A stretch of 64,000 bases of DNA from Catelliglobosispora koreensis DSM 44566 (GTDB lineage Bacteria; Actinomycetota; Actinomycetes; Mycobacteriales; Micromonosporaceae). A model generated the notes under the pieces. The model had not been told where the DNA came from and ran no database searches. It was given only the letters and a program-made list of their open reading frames with translations. Shown piece after piece: positions 9,501 through 17,159 of the stretch; within the stretch, counting starts at the first letter, position 1; each line of letters begins with the position of its first letter. The DNA lies in contig NZ_KB903291.1 of assembly GCF_000379685.1 (NCBI RefSeq), positions 1 to 64,000 of the forward strand, given 5' to 3'. Position numbers and translations under genes: made by a program.

Positions 9501-10292
9501 AGAGATACCGCTTGGTGTCACACCTGGCAGGACCTCACCTGCCAGCGCCGGGTCCATCGCCGAATCCCACATCGCTGAGGCGTGCGAGACCGGGCCAAGT
9601 GCCTTGCCCGTAGCGTCAGCCAACTCCAGCTCACCTTGCTGAGTGCTGCGAAGCCTGGCGTCGCCGGACATCGCATATTTCACCTTGGCGAGGGCGGGAC
9701 TTGCAGCCGCAGCACGCGTTTTGACGATCAGCGTGTGCCGGTAACCCTCCGCGGTCACGATCAGCGCGAGGTCGGCACCGGGGAGGATCTCACGATAGGT
9801 GGCCGTGTTTCCCTGGATCTCGGGCGCGGGAAGGGTTCCCGGCCAGGAAAGCTCAAACCGCTTGCCGTCCACATTAGACACGACGAAGGGGCCTGGCCCA
9901 CCGTTGGAAAAGCTCACGTCTGCCGCCGCCTTCGGCGCCCAGCGGCCGTCCTTTTCCTTCTTCAACGTGGTGTCGATGTCGCGCCAGGCACCATCTTTGC
10001 GCACGCGTTTGGCGGTCGCGGCGATCTCGAACGACTGGGTGCCGTCGGGATTGGCGAAGAACTTAGCCTTTTCCGTACGCAGACCAAGGATCTCCACTTT
10101 GGACTTACATGCCTTAGCTTGGCGCAACGCGTCCGTCTCGGACAGGGAATCGCTCCGGCATTCTGCCGCGGCAGCCGCCGGAAGGGCGGTAACAAAGGGA
10201 ATCAGGGCTGCAAGCAAAGTCATGCTGACCGTCGCCACGACAGTCTTCCCCGCTCGTCTCATCATGCCGTGCATCGTCCGCGTTAGATGCAC
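6519..10292 (-). CDS. Large secreted LamG / ricin-type lectin protein
   Basis: A 1257-residue exported protein. A signal peptide is clear (MRRAGKTVV, hydrophobic core, LPAAAAAEC near residues 37-45). Residues ~45-320 match the N-terminal region seen in actinobacterial DNRLRE/RHS-associated surface proteins, and ~320-490 form a beta-rich domain with Cys pairs. Residues ~490-700 look like fibronectin-type beta sandwiches. Two LamG/concanavalin-like domains follow (~755-900 and ~975-1120, each with FSVSAWV or VTISAWV and a WxHL turn). A three-lobed ricin-B trefoil ends the protein (~1128-1257). Its lobes read NQKF, NQIF and NQVF where QxW is usual. No catalytic domain is visible, so carbohydrate or surface binding is likely. 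The first in-frame codon is GTG; ATG 10274 or ATG 10262 may be the true start. The cupin gene lies 24 bp upstream on the same strand. Confidence 0.82.
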   Translation of the reverse strand: MHLTRTMHGMMRRAGKTVVATVSMTLLAALIPFVTALPAAAAAECRSDSLSETDALRQAKACKSKVEILGLRTEKAKFFANPDGTQSFEIAATAKRVRKDGAWRDIDTTLKKEKDGRWAPKAAADVSFSNGGPGPFVVSNVDGKRFELSWPGTLPAPEIQGNTATYREILPGADLALIVTAEGYRHTLIVKTRAAAASPALAKVKYAMSGDARLRSTQQGELELADATGKALGPVSHASAMWDSAMDPALAGEVLPGVTPSGISVSTAAEPGPAAHVRQIAVAAQGDELTVTPDAELLKTGVLPLFIDPPLDRNKMGWAYANNTNSNWTPGEHARVGRNPDDGKLFRSFFEFSMSGIQGVQITYAAVGINLDHSSACGGNTAYLYRSDSVGGANGTRVAWSTGLQTGPLASAWGQSNEAGGCSGDQGDDWLVFPNLTGDVGYGSGQGWPTYTIGLCMCSNSSGSGESGTYQWMKFHHSTAVLAGTYNRPPGTPADLKTSGVACGGVVATNQPQLRAQYIDSDGDNTLNATFEWKELPSGGVNSVAGPAKPANNYGDVTLDLGAAAEGKSYSWRVITSDGIHGTQGVSPWCDFQVNTGPPPMPGVTSATYPNGSTPSGGPGIPGTFTLHNGGTAGLDVTTYFYGWSDPPAYSINVSPGATATVVIAPPRHGYNVLHVYSREPSGITSPTTHYSFLTNSPSAPVAHWPLDDIPGHGLDDQMGTRHLSGPNTSWTPDVRYVGSQGLTLHDGAKLSAANAVDTSKSFSVSAWVRLTDTSDQYNAIISQEGTNTSGFILYATTAKDAFGFVLYDGDNTSTNGTFVHGPAKIGVWTHLLATYDAAENQVRLWVNGQHAETRNRTGTPWNATGQVHVGWAKYSTGALMQKGIGNVADIRIWNRSASGDDIFGRNALPAQPATTGVMSVQEVGTWDFGDGDVLDGSYWSRHMTMEGNATFANPGHDSNGAFSLNATQGRAVTNGPVVRTDQPVTISAWVKADQYRTTNQIIARQNHAVNLYLDGNTNKWIFSVASPDGQGGYTWTGSQSNDPAVLGQWQHLIGVLDPASGQTRLYVSGYKQSSVGVNARGSYDPAVPFEVGAVNGVTDFFGGQIDQVKVFLGAMTDREARNHSGMHDLSVVGAASNRCLDLKGYGTANGTALEIFDCHGGGNQKFVLRADGTMFNPTSGRCLDAGNMALAYAIVLNDCHAGTNQIFQYRADGSLYMPHANMCLDAWFAGTANNTKIILYTCHGGGNQVFSDPARG

Positions 10293-10316
10293 AGCAGCCG
10301 CATTTATTACGTACAG

Positions 10317-10778
10317 CTAACGGGTCGCCCAGACGGGGCTGTCGACGTAGTGGTTGTCATACAGGTCTTGCGTTTCGCCGACCTCTTGCCAGGTCGCCTC
10401 ACCCAGGTGAACCTTGTCCAGCAGGCGGTAATAGTCGAATCGCGGCTTGCCGGGCGTAATGACGACCAGGAAGTCCGCGTCCTGCCCATCGGCGGGTGCG
10501 AAGGCGTGCGGTGTATTCGGCGCGACGAAGAGCGCGTCCCCCTTGTGCAGGGTGTGCAACTGGTCGCCGGCCAGCATCTGAAGCGCGCCGTCGAGCACGA
10601 AGAACAGCTCGCCAGATTTCGTGTGCAGGTGCGGCGGCGCACCGTCGGTGCCGTGCTTGAGCAGAGTGCGGTTGCTGGTCAGCATGCCGCCGGTGTGCTC
10701 CGGATCGAGCAGCAGCGTGATCACACTCGCCGGGTCGCTAGCAAGGGTTTCGGCCTGAGTAGCGCGTACCAATGTCAT
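10317..10778 (-). CDS. Cupin-domain protein
   Basis: A 153-residue single-domain cupin. Motif 1 is PPHLHTKSGELFFVLDGAL (HxH...E metal ligands, about residues 49-67) and motif 2 is KGDALFVAPNTPHAF with the fourth histidine. The ligand set is complete, so it should bind a divalent metal; dioxygenase or isomerase activity, or mere ligand binding, cannot be told apart. The C-terminal extension (FDYYRLLDKVHLGEATWQE) is typical of actinobacterial quercetinase-like small cupins. It is divergent from the Rrf2 regulator, and a copy of the regulator's presumed operator abuts the start codon. A -10 box inside that operator (TAATGT, 6 nt from ATG) suggests a leaderless mRNA. Confidence 0.85.
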   Translation of the reverse strand: MTLVRATQAETLASDPASVITLLLDPEHTGGMLTSNRTLLKHGTDGAPPHLHTKSGELFFVLDGALQMLAGDQLHTLHKGDALFVAPNTPHAFAPADGQDADFLVVITPGKPRFDYYRLLDKVHLGEATWQEVGETQDLYDNHYVDSPVWATR

Positions 10779-10780
10779 TC

Positions 10781-10801
10781 CTAGACATTAAGTGTCCAGA
10801 A
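10781..10801 (-). promoter_or_regulatory. Operator copy 1, over the cupin -10 box
   Basis: CTAGACATTAAGTGTCCAGAA matches the site at 10840-10860 at 17 of 21 positions, and both have a CTRGAC...GTCCAG dyad. It lies two bases upstream of the cupin ATG. The minus-strand TAATGT (10790-10785) lies inside it, so a bound repressor would block the promoter. Confidence 0.65.
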
Positions 10802-10839
10802 TAGCCCCGGGCAAGCGATCGTCGCGTTCGTCACAAATC

Positions 10840-10860
10840 CTGGACATGTAGAGTCCAGAA
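10840..10860 (+). promoter_or_regulatory. Operator copy 2, over the Rrf2-gene -10 box
   Basis: CTGGACATGTAGAGTCCAGAA ends two bases before ATG 10863. TAGAGT (10849-10854) is a -10 box 8 nt from the start, so the regulator gene is probably leaderless and autoregulated. Confidence 0.65.
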
Positions 10861-10862
10861 CT

Positions 10863-11342
10863 ATGCGGATGAGTCAAGGCGTCGAATGGGCGCTGCACAC
10901 GTGCCTCAACCTGAGCTGGCTGGACGTGCCCGTGCCCACGAGCGTCCTGGCGGCCTTCTACGAGTTACCTCCGGCCTACCTGAACAAGCAACTGCAAGCC
11001 CTAGCCCGTGCCGGGATCCTTTCCTCCACCTCAGGACCCGCAGGCGGATTCCGGCTCGCACGTGAGCCCGAACAGGTTTCGCTCATGGACATCGTCGCCG
11101 CGATCGAAGGCCCGGACGAACTGTTCCGGTGCGACCAGATCCTGCGGCAGGGACCGGGCAAGCACGCCGGAGTTGATTACCGGGACTCCTGTGCGTTCTC
11201 GCAAGCTATGCACCGCGCTGATCTCGCCTGGCGATCCGAACTCGCGGCGACATCGGTCGCCGGCATCCGGGCCAACGTCGAACGCCAGCATCCCAAAGCG
11301 CCCGCCAACACCCGCGAAAGGATCGCTGAACTGCGCCGCTAG
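10863..11342 (+). CDS. Rrf2-family transcriptional regulator
   Basis: A 159-residue Rrf2 protein. The winged helix is at the N-terminus: GVEWALHTCLNL, then LPPAYLNKQLQALARAGIL as the recognition helix, then the wing STSGPAGGFRLAREPEQVSL and DIVAAIEGPDELFRC. The region where IscR and NsrR carry three Fe-S cysteines has only two here (in FRCDQ and RDSCAF), 28 residues apart, so a classical cluster is doubtful; thiol sensing is possible. It is divergent from the cupin gene with two matched operators between them, so it very likely controls both. ATG 10869 is an alternative start. Confidence 0.85.
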   Translation: MRMSQGVEWALHTCLNLSWLDVPVPTSVLAAFYELPPAYLNKQLQALARAGILSSTSGPAGGFRLAREPEQVSLMDIVAAIEGPDELFRCDQILRQGPGKHAGVDYRDSCAFSQAMHRADLAWRSELAATSVAGIRANVERQHPKAPANTRERIAELRR

Positions 11343-11408
11343 CTGCACTAACGGGCCGTGTCAGGAGCGTGTCAGGCCGGTGGCGGGCCCGGCTCGCAAG
11401 GTAGGCGC

Positions 11409-12356
11409 ATGACAAGTTCAGCGATTACAGCTTCCGGGCTGCGTAAGGCGTACAAGGACAAAATTGTTCTTGATGGCATTGACCTCGACGTTGCCGCAGG
11501 CACGATCTTTTCCCTGCTTGGCCCGAACGGGGCTGGCAAGACGACGACGGTCAACGTTCTCACCACGTTGACCAAAGCCGACGGCGGCACGGCACACGTC
11601 GCCGGGCACGATGTGGCGGCCGAGACCAAGGCCGTGCGTGCGGCCATCGGCGTCACCGGCCAGTTCGCCGCGGTGGACGACCTGCTGACCGGCAGGGAGA
11701 ACCTCCAGCTGATGGCGAACCTCAAGGGACTGAAGTCAGCCGAAGGCAAGCGGGTTGTCGACGACCTGCTGCAGCGATTCGACCTCACCGAGTCGGCGCA
11801 GAAGATGTCCGCCACCTACTCCGGCGGTATGCGCCGCAAGCTCGATCTGGCGATGACCCTCATCGGCAAACCTCAGATCATCTTCCTCGACGAACCAACA
11901 ACGGGGTTGGACCCGCGCAGCCGCCGGACCATGTGGGACATCATCCGCCAGCTGGTGGCTGATGGCGTCACCATCTTCCTAACCACGCAGTACCTGGAGG
12001 AAGCCGACCGGCTCGCCGATCGCATCGCGGTGCTCGATCAGGGCAAGCTGGTCGCGCAGGGCACGCCTGCCGAGCTCAAGCGCCAGATCCCTGGCAGCCA
12101 TGTCCGGCTGCGCTTCGACAGCGATGCCGAATTCGACTCCGCGCTAAGGGTTCTCGCCGGTGCTTCCCGCGATGGCGAAGAGGACCTCGTCTTGCGGGTC
12201 CCTAGCGACGGTGGCGCGAAATCGGTTCGGGCCGTGCTCGCCCAACTCGACGCCCACTACATCGAGGTGGAGGAATTCTCGGTGCACACCCCAGACCTCG
12301 ACGACGTTTTCCTTGCCCTGACTGGCCGCACTAGCACGAAGGTGGATGCAAAATGA
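11409..12356 (+). CDS. ABC transporter ATP-binding protein, DrrA family
   Basis: A 315-residue ATPase of the daunorubicin-resistance (DrrA) export family. It has Walker A GPNGAGKTT (38-46), the signature YSGGMRRKLDLA (137-148), Walker B IIFLDEPTTGLDP (157-169) and the switch region TTQYLEEADRLADRIAVLD. The C-terminal ~90 residues match the DUF4162 tail of DrrA proteins. Upstream in-frame codons are rejected because ATG 11409 follows aaggtagg. The stop overlaps the permease start (ATGA, 12353-12356), so the two are coupled in translation. The exporter may handle a drug or lipid; no substrate is evident. Confidence 0.9.
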   Translation: MTSSAITASGLRKAYKDKIVLDGIDLDVAAGTIFSLLGPNGAGKTTTVNVLTTLTKADGGTAHVAGHDVAAETKAVRAAIGVTGQFAAVDDLLTGRENLQLMANLKGLKSAEGKRVVDDLLQRFDLTESAQKMSATYSGGMRRKLDLAMTLIGKPQIIFLDEPTTGLDPRSRRTMWDIIRQLVADGVTIFLTTQYLEEADRLADRIAVLDQGKLVAQGTPAELKRQIPGSHVRLRFDSDAEFDSALRVLAGASRDGEEDLVLRVPSDGGAKSVRAVLAQLDAHYIEVEEFSVHTPDLDDVFLALTGRTSTKVDAK

Positions 12357-13093
12357 GCAACGCGATGACCATGCTTGGCCGCAACTTCAAACACACCGTC
12401 CGCAACCCGATCGCGGTGTTCAACTCGATCCTTTTCCCCGTCGTGCTTCTGCTGATGTTCGTCTACATCTTCGGTGGCGCTTTCAAAGTCCCCGGAAAGT
12501 ACGTCGACTACATAACACCCGGCATGATCGTGATGGTGATTAGCTATGGGTTGAGCGCGACCGCCCTGGCGGTCAACTCCGACATGACCAAGGGAATCAT
12601 CAACCGTTTCAAGGTAATGGATATCTCCCGCAGTGCCGTGCTAAGCGCTCATGTCGTGTCAAGCATGCTGCGCAACGCGATCGGCATCGCGGCGCTCATC
12701 GGCGTGGCGTTCCTCATGGGATTCCGGCCAGCGGCCAGTGCCAGCGATTGGCTTGCGGTCATCGGCCTTATCTTGCTGATCTCTTTCGCGACCAGCTGGC
12801 TCACCGTGGCGCTGGGGCTCGTGGCCAAGTCACCGGAATCGGCGGGAATGATCACGGTGCCTCTGATCATGCTGCCATTCTTGAGTAGTGCGATCGTCCC
12901 TGCGGAAACCATGGGTACAGGCGTGCGGCAGTTCGCCGAATACCAGCCCTTCACACCGATCAACGAGGCCGTGCGCGGACTGCTCGCTGGCGAGCCCAAC
13001 ACGACCAGCACCGTCACCGCCATCGCCTGGTGCGTCGGCATCGCCCTAATCGGATACGTGTGGTCTTTGTCGACCTTCAAAAAGCGAGCCTGA
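12353..13093 (+). CDS. ABC-2 type permease, DrrB family
   Basis: A 246-residue membrane subunit with six predicted TM helices, partner of the preceding ATPase. The N-terminal cytosolic segment (MLGRNFKHTVRNPIAVFNSI) precedes TM1. The family motif region is visible in LPLIMLPFLSSAIVPAETM (here as VPLIMLPFLSSAIVPAETMG) followed by RQFAEYQPFTPINEAVRGLL, the conserved DrrB C-terminal stretch. Together with the ATPase it should form a four-domain exporter in the plasma membrane. It is followed 10 bp later by the DUF4097 gene. Confidence 0.9.
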   Translation: MSNAMTMLGRNFKHTVRNPIAVFNSILFPVVLLLMFVYIFGGAFKVPGKYVDYITPGMIVMVISYGLSATALAVNSDMTKGIINRFKVMDISRSAVLSAHVVSSMLRNAIGIAALIGVAFLMGFRPAASASDWLAVIGLILLISFATSWLTVALGLVAKSPESAGMITVPLIMLPFLSSAIVPAETMGTGVRQFAEYQPFTPINEAVRGLLAGEPNTTSTVTAIAWCVGIALIGYVWSLSTFKKRA

Positions 13094-13103
13094 GGAAGTT
13101 GTC

Positions 13104-13937
13104 ATGCCGACATTCGAAACGCCAGGACCGATTGCCGCCACTGTAGAAGTCGCCGGCGCTCAGCTGCGGGTCATCGCGAGTGCTCGCACCGACACCGTGG
13201 TGCGGGTCGAGCCGCTGAACAAGGCGAGCCGCAAGGACATCAAGGTGGCGGACAAGACCAAAGTGGAGTTCGCCGGCGGCCAGTTGTCCGTCAAGACAAG
13301 GGTCGCCGGAGATAAAGCAGGATCGGTCGCCATCACCATTGACTTGCCTACCGGATCGAGCCTGGCTGCCTACCTGGCGTTTTCGAATGTCACCGCCGGC
13401 GGCTCGCTCGGCGATTGCGAGCTGCACATCGCCTCGGGCCGCGTCCAGCTGGACCGTGTCAACGGGCTGCGGGCGAACATCGCTTCCGGTGAAGTCGCGG
13501 TCCGTCACGTTGCTGGAAACGCCGTTGCCGAAGGTGCCGTTTACGGGATGCGGATCGGCGAAATCGACGGCGCCGCAAGCCTTTCGAACGCGAGCGGCCA
13601 GGCGTGGATCGGCCACGCCTCCGCCGACCTCGATCTCAGCAGCGCCACCGGCGACTTCGACGTTGACCTCGCTGACGCCAGCATCACGGCCAAGACTGCC
13701 AGCGGCGCGATCCGGATCGGCCGGATGACCAACGGCCGGGCCAAGTTAATGAACGGCTCCGGAAACATCGAGGTCGGCATCAGCCAGGGCGTCGCCGCCT
13801 CCATCGACGCCAACAGCGAACGCGGAGCGGTGCACAGTTTCGTTGCGCCGCAAGGAAACGCGGGCCCTTCCGACGCCAAAGTCATGGTCTACGCCCGCAC
13901 CCGAAACGGTGACGTCATCGTCCAAAACGCAAGCTGA
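13104..13937 (+). CDS. DUF4097-family beta-helix protein
   Basis: A 277-residue protein of short repeating beta strands (SGRVQLDRVNG, SGEVAVRHVAG, SGQAWIGHAS, TGDFDVDLADAS, SGAIRIGRMTNG, SGNIEVG), the DUF4097 adhesin-like pattern that folds as a right-handed beta helix. There is no signal peptide and no TM helix, so it appears cytosolic. It has a gagga ribosome site, lies 10 bp behind the DrrB-like gene and very likely belongs to the same operon. The role of these proteins beside ABC exporters is not known. It ends three bases from the stop of the convergent regulator gene. Confidence 0.8.
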   Translation: MPTFETPGPIAATVEVAGAQLRVIASARTDTVVRVEPLNKASRKDIKVADKTKVEFAGGQLSVKTRVAGDKAGSVAITIDLPTGSSLAAYLAFSNVTAGGSLGDCELHIASGRVQLDRVNGLRANIASGEVAVRHVAGNAVAEGAVYGMRIGEIDGAASLSNASGQAWIGHASADLDLSSATGDFDVDLADASITAKTASGAIRIGRMTNGRAKLMNGSGNIEVGISQGVAASIDANSERGAVHSFVAPQGNAGPSDAKVMVYARTRNGDVIVQNAS

Positions 13938-13940
13938 GCC

Positions 13941-16900
13941 TCACGAAGCGAGCGTGACCTCGACCAGGTCAGGCCAGCTCGCTTGCTTACCTTCCTGCGC
14001 CACCTCGGCGAACCTCTCATCGCCGAGGTGACGTCGCGCATCCTGCTCAATCCTCGCCGCATCCGGCCGTGAGCGGTCTTCCTGACCCCGAACGCCCACG
14101 CTTGCGGCGAGCAATCGTGCCGCTTGTTCGTATTCGCCGTGGCGAGCGGCTAGGTCCGCTACGCCGACAAGCACTTGAGCGATCGTGGGTACGAAGCCCG
14201 ACTCCGAGGCAGCCTGAAACGCGGCCACGCGGTGGGTCCGGGACTCACGCAGATCGTCCGTCAGGTAGCCGAGCATGTTGTGTATCTCGGCTTGGATGTT
14301 CGGCTGCTCCGCGTCGTCACCAAGCAAAGCGGTCGCCGTGCCGAGTTGGCGGCGAGCCTCGCCGGCGTTGCCGCTCCAGCGGGCGAGCTCTGCCTTGGCG
14401 AGGGCCAGCTCCACTAAGGCATCGGGCCAGGTCACCGCTTCGCCGCACCGGTCGGCCTTGGCGATGGCGGCCGCGCTAGCCTCCCGGTCGCCAAGCAGCC
14501 AGTAAAGCAAGCCCTGTTGGGTCCTGAGCCGGATGACATCTTCGATCGCGACAACCTCGGTGATGACGGCGATCGCTTGTTCGTAATAGTCGCAAGCGCG
14601 GGCGAACTCACCGCGCATCGCGAGCTGCTCCGCCAGCTGAGACAGGGCGATCGAGATCCCGAATCGTTCGCCAAGCGCCTGAAATTCCGCGAGCGCCTGC
14701 TCTAGGTAGGCTTCCGCCTCGGGCCCCGCCTGACCGAACATAATCCGCATCTTGCCCACCTGGAGCCGGGCCAGAGCCCGCACCCACGGGTCTTCACTGT
14801 CCAATAACGACGCGAAGGCCGCGACGCCTGACTCGGGCGAGCGCAACATGTGCTCCAGCGGCATCACCAATGCCAGCAACGGATTGCTGTTCTGGCTCTG
14901 CTGACTGAACCGGTATGCCTGGTGAATCCAGTCGGCGCCTAGCTGTTCGCCACCTCGCCCCGAGGTCACGAAGAGCACGACCATCCCGTAAGCCATGGCG
15001 CGGACGTCATCGGTGACCTCGCCGGGGACGCTCGCCGCCGCGATCAGCAGCTCGATGCCTTCGGTCCGGCGCCCGCCCAGCCACCAGTACCAGCCAGCCG
15101 CTCCCGCGAGCCGCATCGCGGCCTGTGCGTCGCCGGCCGCGATCGTCCCGCGCATAGCGGCGCTGAGGTTATCGTGCTCGGCTTTGAGGATGGCGAGCCA
15201 CTCCAGCTGCTCCGCGCGACGCAAGTGTGGCTCAGCGGACTCAGCGAGCCAAGTGAAGTAGGCGAGATGTGCCTGGCGGGCCAGATCGGTTTCTTCGGCT
15301 TCAGCGAGCCGGTCCGCTGCGTACTCCCTGATGGTCGTGAGCATCCGGTAACGCGGCGCCGCACCATTTTCCGTTACCAGCAACGATTTCTCGGCTAGCG
15401 AGGTGAGCAACTCCAGCACCTCGAATCGCTCGACCGTGTCGACGGCACAGACCCACTCGGCCGCTTCAAGACTTGTCCCGCCGGCGAATACCGCCAGCCG
15501 ACGCAACACTGTCCGCTCAGCGTCGCTGAGCAACTCCCAGCTCCAGTCGACCACCGCACGCAGCGTCTTGTGCCGGGGCAATGCTGTCCGGCTGCCACTG
15601 GTCAGCAAGCGGAACCGGTCATCGAGCCGGTTAGCGAGCTGGTCGATCGTCATCGTGCGCAACCGGGCGGCGGCCAGCTCGATCGCGAGCGGCATCCCGT
15701 CTAGCGCCCGGCAAATACGCATCATCGTCGCCAGCGTGTGCTCGTCATCGCCGAGATCCTTGCGCACAGCCCCGGCCCGGTCGCGCAGCAACTGGACCGC
15801 CGGCGAGGATTCGATTTCGGCGAGGCTGGCGCCCGCTGGCACGGTCAGCGGCTCAACCATCCAAAGCGCCTCACCAGTGATGCCAAGGGGTTCCCGGCTC
15901 GTCGCCAGGATTCGCAGCCGCCGGCACTCCCCCAGCACGCGGTCGGCGAATCTTGCCGCCGCTTCGATCACGTGCTCGCAGTTATCCAGTATTAGCAACG
16001 CTTCCCGCTCGCGGACAGCGGCGATGAACCCGTCGATGGGATCGGCACTCTGCGCCGCGCCGAGCAGAGCATCCCGGAGCCCAAGGCTCGCTAGCGCCGC
16101 CTGGGCCACGTCACCGTCAGCGCTGGTGGGAGCGAGCTCCACTAGCCAGACTCCGTCGGGCAGGTCGCCGACGATCGTTTGTGCGGTTTCCGTCGCCAGC
16201 CTGGTCTTGCCCGAGCCGCCAGGCCCGATCAACGTGGTCAGCCGGTGCTCGGCGATCAGTTTGCGGACAGCGGTGACATCGTCATCCCGGCCGACGAAGC
16301 TCGTGAGCTCGGCACGCACATTGGTCTTGCGGTTCTCTTCACGCCGCCCCAATTCGCCTCGCAGCAACGCGACGTGCAAGGCGGCCAGCTCAGGTGAGGG
16401 GTCGATGCCCAGGGCGTCGGCCAGAGCCTCCCTGGTGCGCTCAAAGGTGAGCAGGGCCTCAGAGTCGCGCCCAGCGGCCACCAGGGCGCGCATGAGCGAG
16501 GCGACCAGTGGTTCCCGCAAGGGATGTGCGGTCACGGCGTCGGTCAATTCCGCGACCACCGTCGCGCCATGGCCGAGACTGATCTCCGCCTCGAAGCGGT
16601 CCTCCATCGCTGTCAGGCGCAGACCCTCAAGCCGTGTCACCGCCGCGTCGAACGCCTCGCTGTCTTCCAGCCCGACGTCCTGCATAGCTGAACCGCGCCA
16701 GAGCCCCAGTGCCTCACGCAACAGCCCCACGCGCTGAAGGCCCTCCTCCTGGCGGGCCTGGGCGATGAGCCTTTCGAACCGGAGCGCATCGACGGCCGCT
16801 GGTTCCACCGTCAGCCGGTAGCCGCCCGTCTGGCCCTCGATCACTCCGGCCGGCAGGACCTTGCGCAGCCGGGAAGCCAAGCGCTGCAGGGCATTGGCCG

Positions 16901-17072
16901 CATCAGTGGGCGGATTCTCGCCCCAGATCCAGTCGATGAGCGTCGACTTCGGGACGGTGCGGCCTGGTTCGAGCGCTAAGGCGATTAACAGTGCACGCAG
17001 CCGGGCGCCCGGTACGTCGGCCAAATTGCCGTCGCTCGTGCGAACTTCAAATGATCCAAGCATCCCGACCTG
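13941..17072 (-). CDS. AfsR/SARP-type regulator with BTAD, ATPase and TPR-like C-terminus
   Basis: A 1043-residue regulator. The N-terminal winged helix of the OmpR/SARP type (VGMLGSFEVRTSDG, then GARLRALLIALALEPGRTV) is followed by the bacterial transcriptional activation domain (~residues 95-240, with FERLIAQARQEEGLQ and RLTAMEDRFEAEISLG). Next is a STAND-type ATPase: P-loop IGPGGSGKTRLATETAQ, Walker B EALLILDNCEHVIEAAA, sensor ILATSREPLGITGEALW. The last ~400 residues are helical repeats. Such proteins switch on secondary-metabolite or stress genes after ATP-dependent oligomerisation. GTG 17072 gives the normal N-terminus (QVGMLGSFEV); the frame beyond adds unrelated residues. No biosynthetic cluster adjoins it, so its targets may be the ABC/DUF4097 operon or genes elsewhere. 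Confidence 0.88.
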   Translation of the reverse strand, partial: QVGMLGSFEVRTSDGNLADVPGARLRALLIALALEPGRTVPKSTLIDWIWGENPPTDAANALQRLASRLRKVLPAGVIEGQTGGYRLTVEPAAVDALRFERLIAQARQEEGLQRVGLLREALGLWRGSAMQDVGLEDSEAFDAAVTRLEGLRLTAMEDRFEAEISLGHGATVVAELTDAVTAHPLREPLVASLMRALVAAGRDSEALLTFERTREALADALGIDPSPELAALHVALLRGELGRREENRKTNVRAELTSFVGRDDDVTAVRKLIAEHRLTTLIGPGGSGKTRLATETAQTIVGDLPDGVWLVELAPTSADGDVAQAALASLGLRDALLGAAQSADPIDGFIAAVREREALLILDNCEHVIEAAARFADRVLGECRRLRILATSREPLGITGEALWMVEPLTVPAGASLAEIESSPAVQLLRDRAGAVRKDLGDDEHTLATMMRICRALDGMPLAIELAAARLRTMTIDQLANRLDDRFRLLTSGSRTALPRHKTLRAVVDWSWELLSDAERTVLRRLAVFAGGTSLEAAEWVCAVDTVERFEVLELLTSLAEKSLLVTENGAAPRYRMLTTIREYAADRLAEAEETDLARQAHLAYFTWLAESAEPHLRRAEQLEWLAILKAEHDNLSAAMRGTIAAGDAQAAMRLAGAAGWYWWLGGRRTEGIELLIAAASVPGEVTDDVRAMAYGMVVLFVTSGRGGEQLGADWIHQAYRFSQQSQNSNPLLALVMPLEHMLRSPESGVAAFASLLDSEDPWVRALARLQVGKMRIMFGQAGPEAEAYLEQALAEFQALGERFGISIALSQLAEQLAMRGEFARACDYYEQAIAVITEVVAIEDVIRLRTQQGLLYWLLGDREASAAAIAKADRCGEAVTWPDALVELALAKAELARWSGNAGEARRQLGTATALLGDDAEQPNIQAEIHNMLGYLTDDLRESRTHRVAAFQAASESGFVPTIAQVLVGVADLAARHGEYEQAARLLAASVGVRGQEDRSRPDAARIEQDARRHLGDERFAEVAQEGKQASWPDLVEVTLAS

Positions 17073-17108
17073 CACTCGCCGATTCTGCCACGGCGGCCCG
17101 GGACGGCA

Positions 17109-17150
17109 ACATTGGATAGCGCAAAGGTGGCCCTCTCCGCTATCCAATGT
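17109..17150 (-). promoter_or_regulatory. 13-bp perfect inverted repeat between DoxX and AfsR-like genes
   Basis: acattggatagcg (17109-17121) and cgctatccaatgt (17138-17150) are exact reverse complements with a 16-bp gap. It sits nine bases after the DoxX stop and 37 bases before the AfsR-like start. It may be a terminator without a U-tract, or an operator of the regulator gene. Confidence 0.55.
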
Positions 17151-17159
17151 AGACAGTCA

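Noticed and set aside
15403-16737. 444-codon plus-strand frame
   Set aside because: Ser/Arg-rich shadow of the AfsR-like gene on the opposite strand, which has a clear P-loop and BTAD domain.
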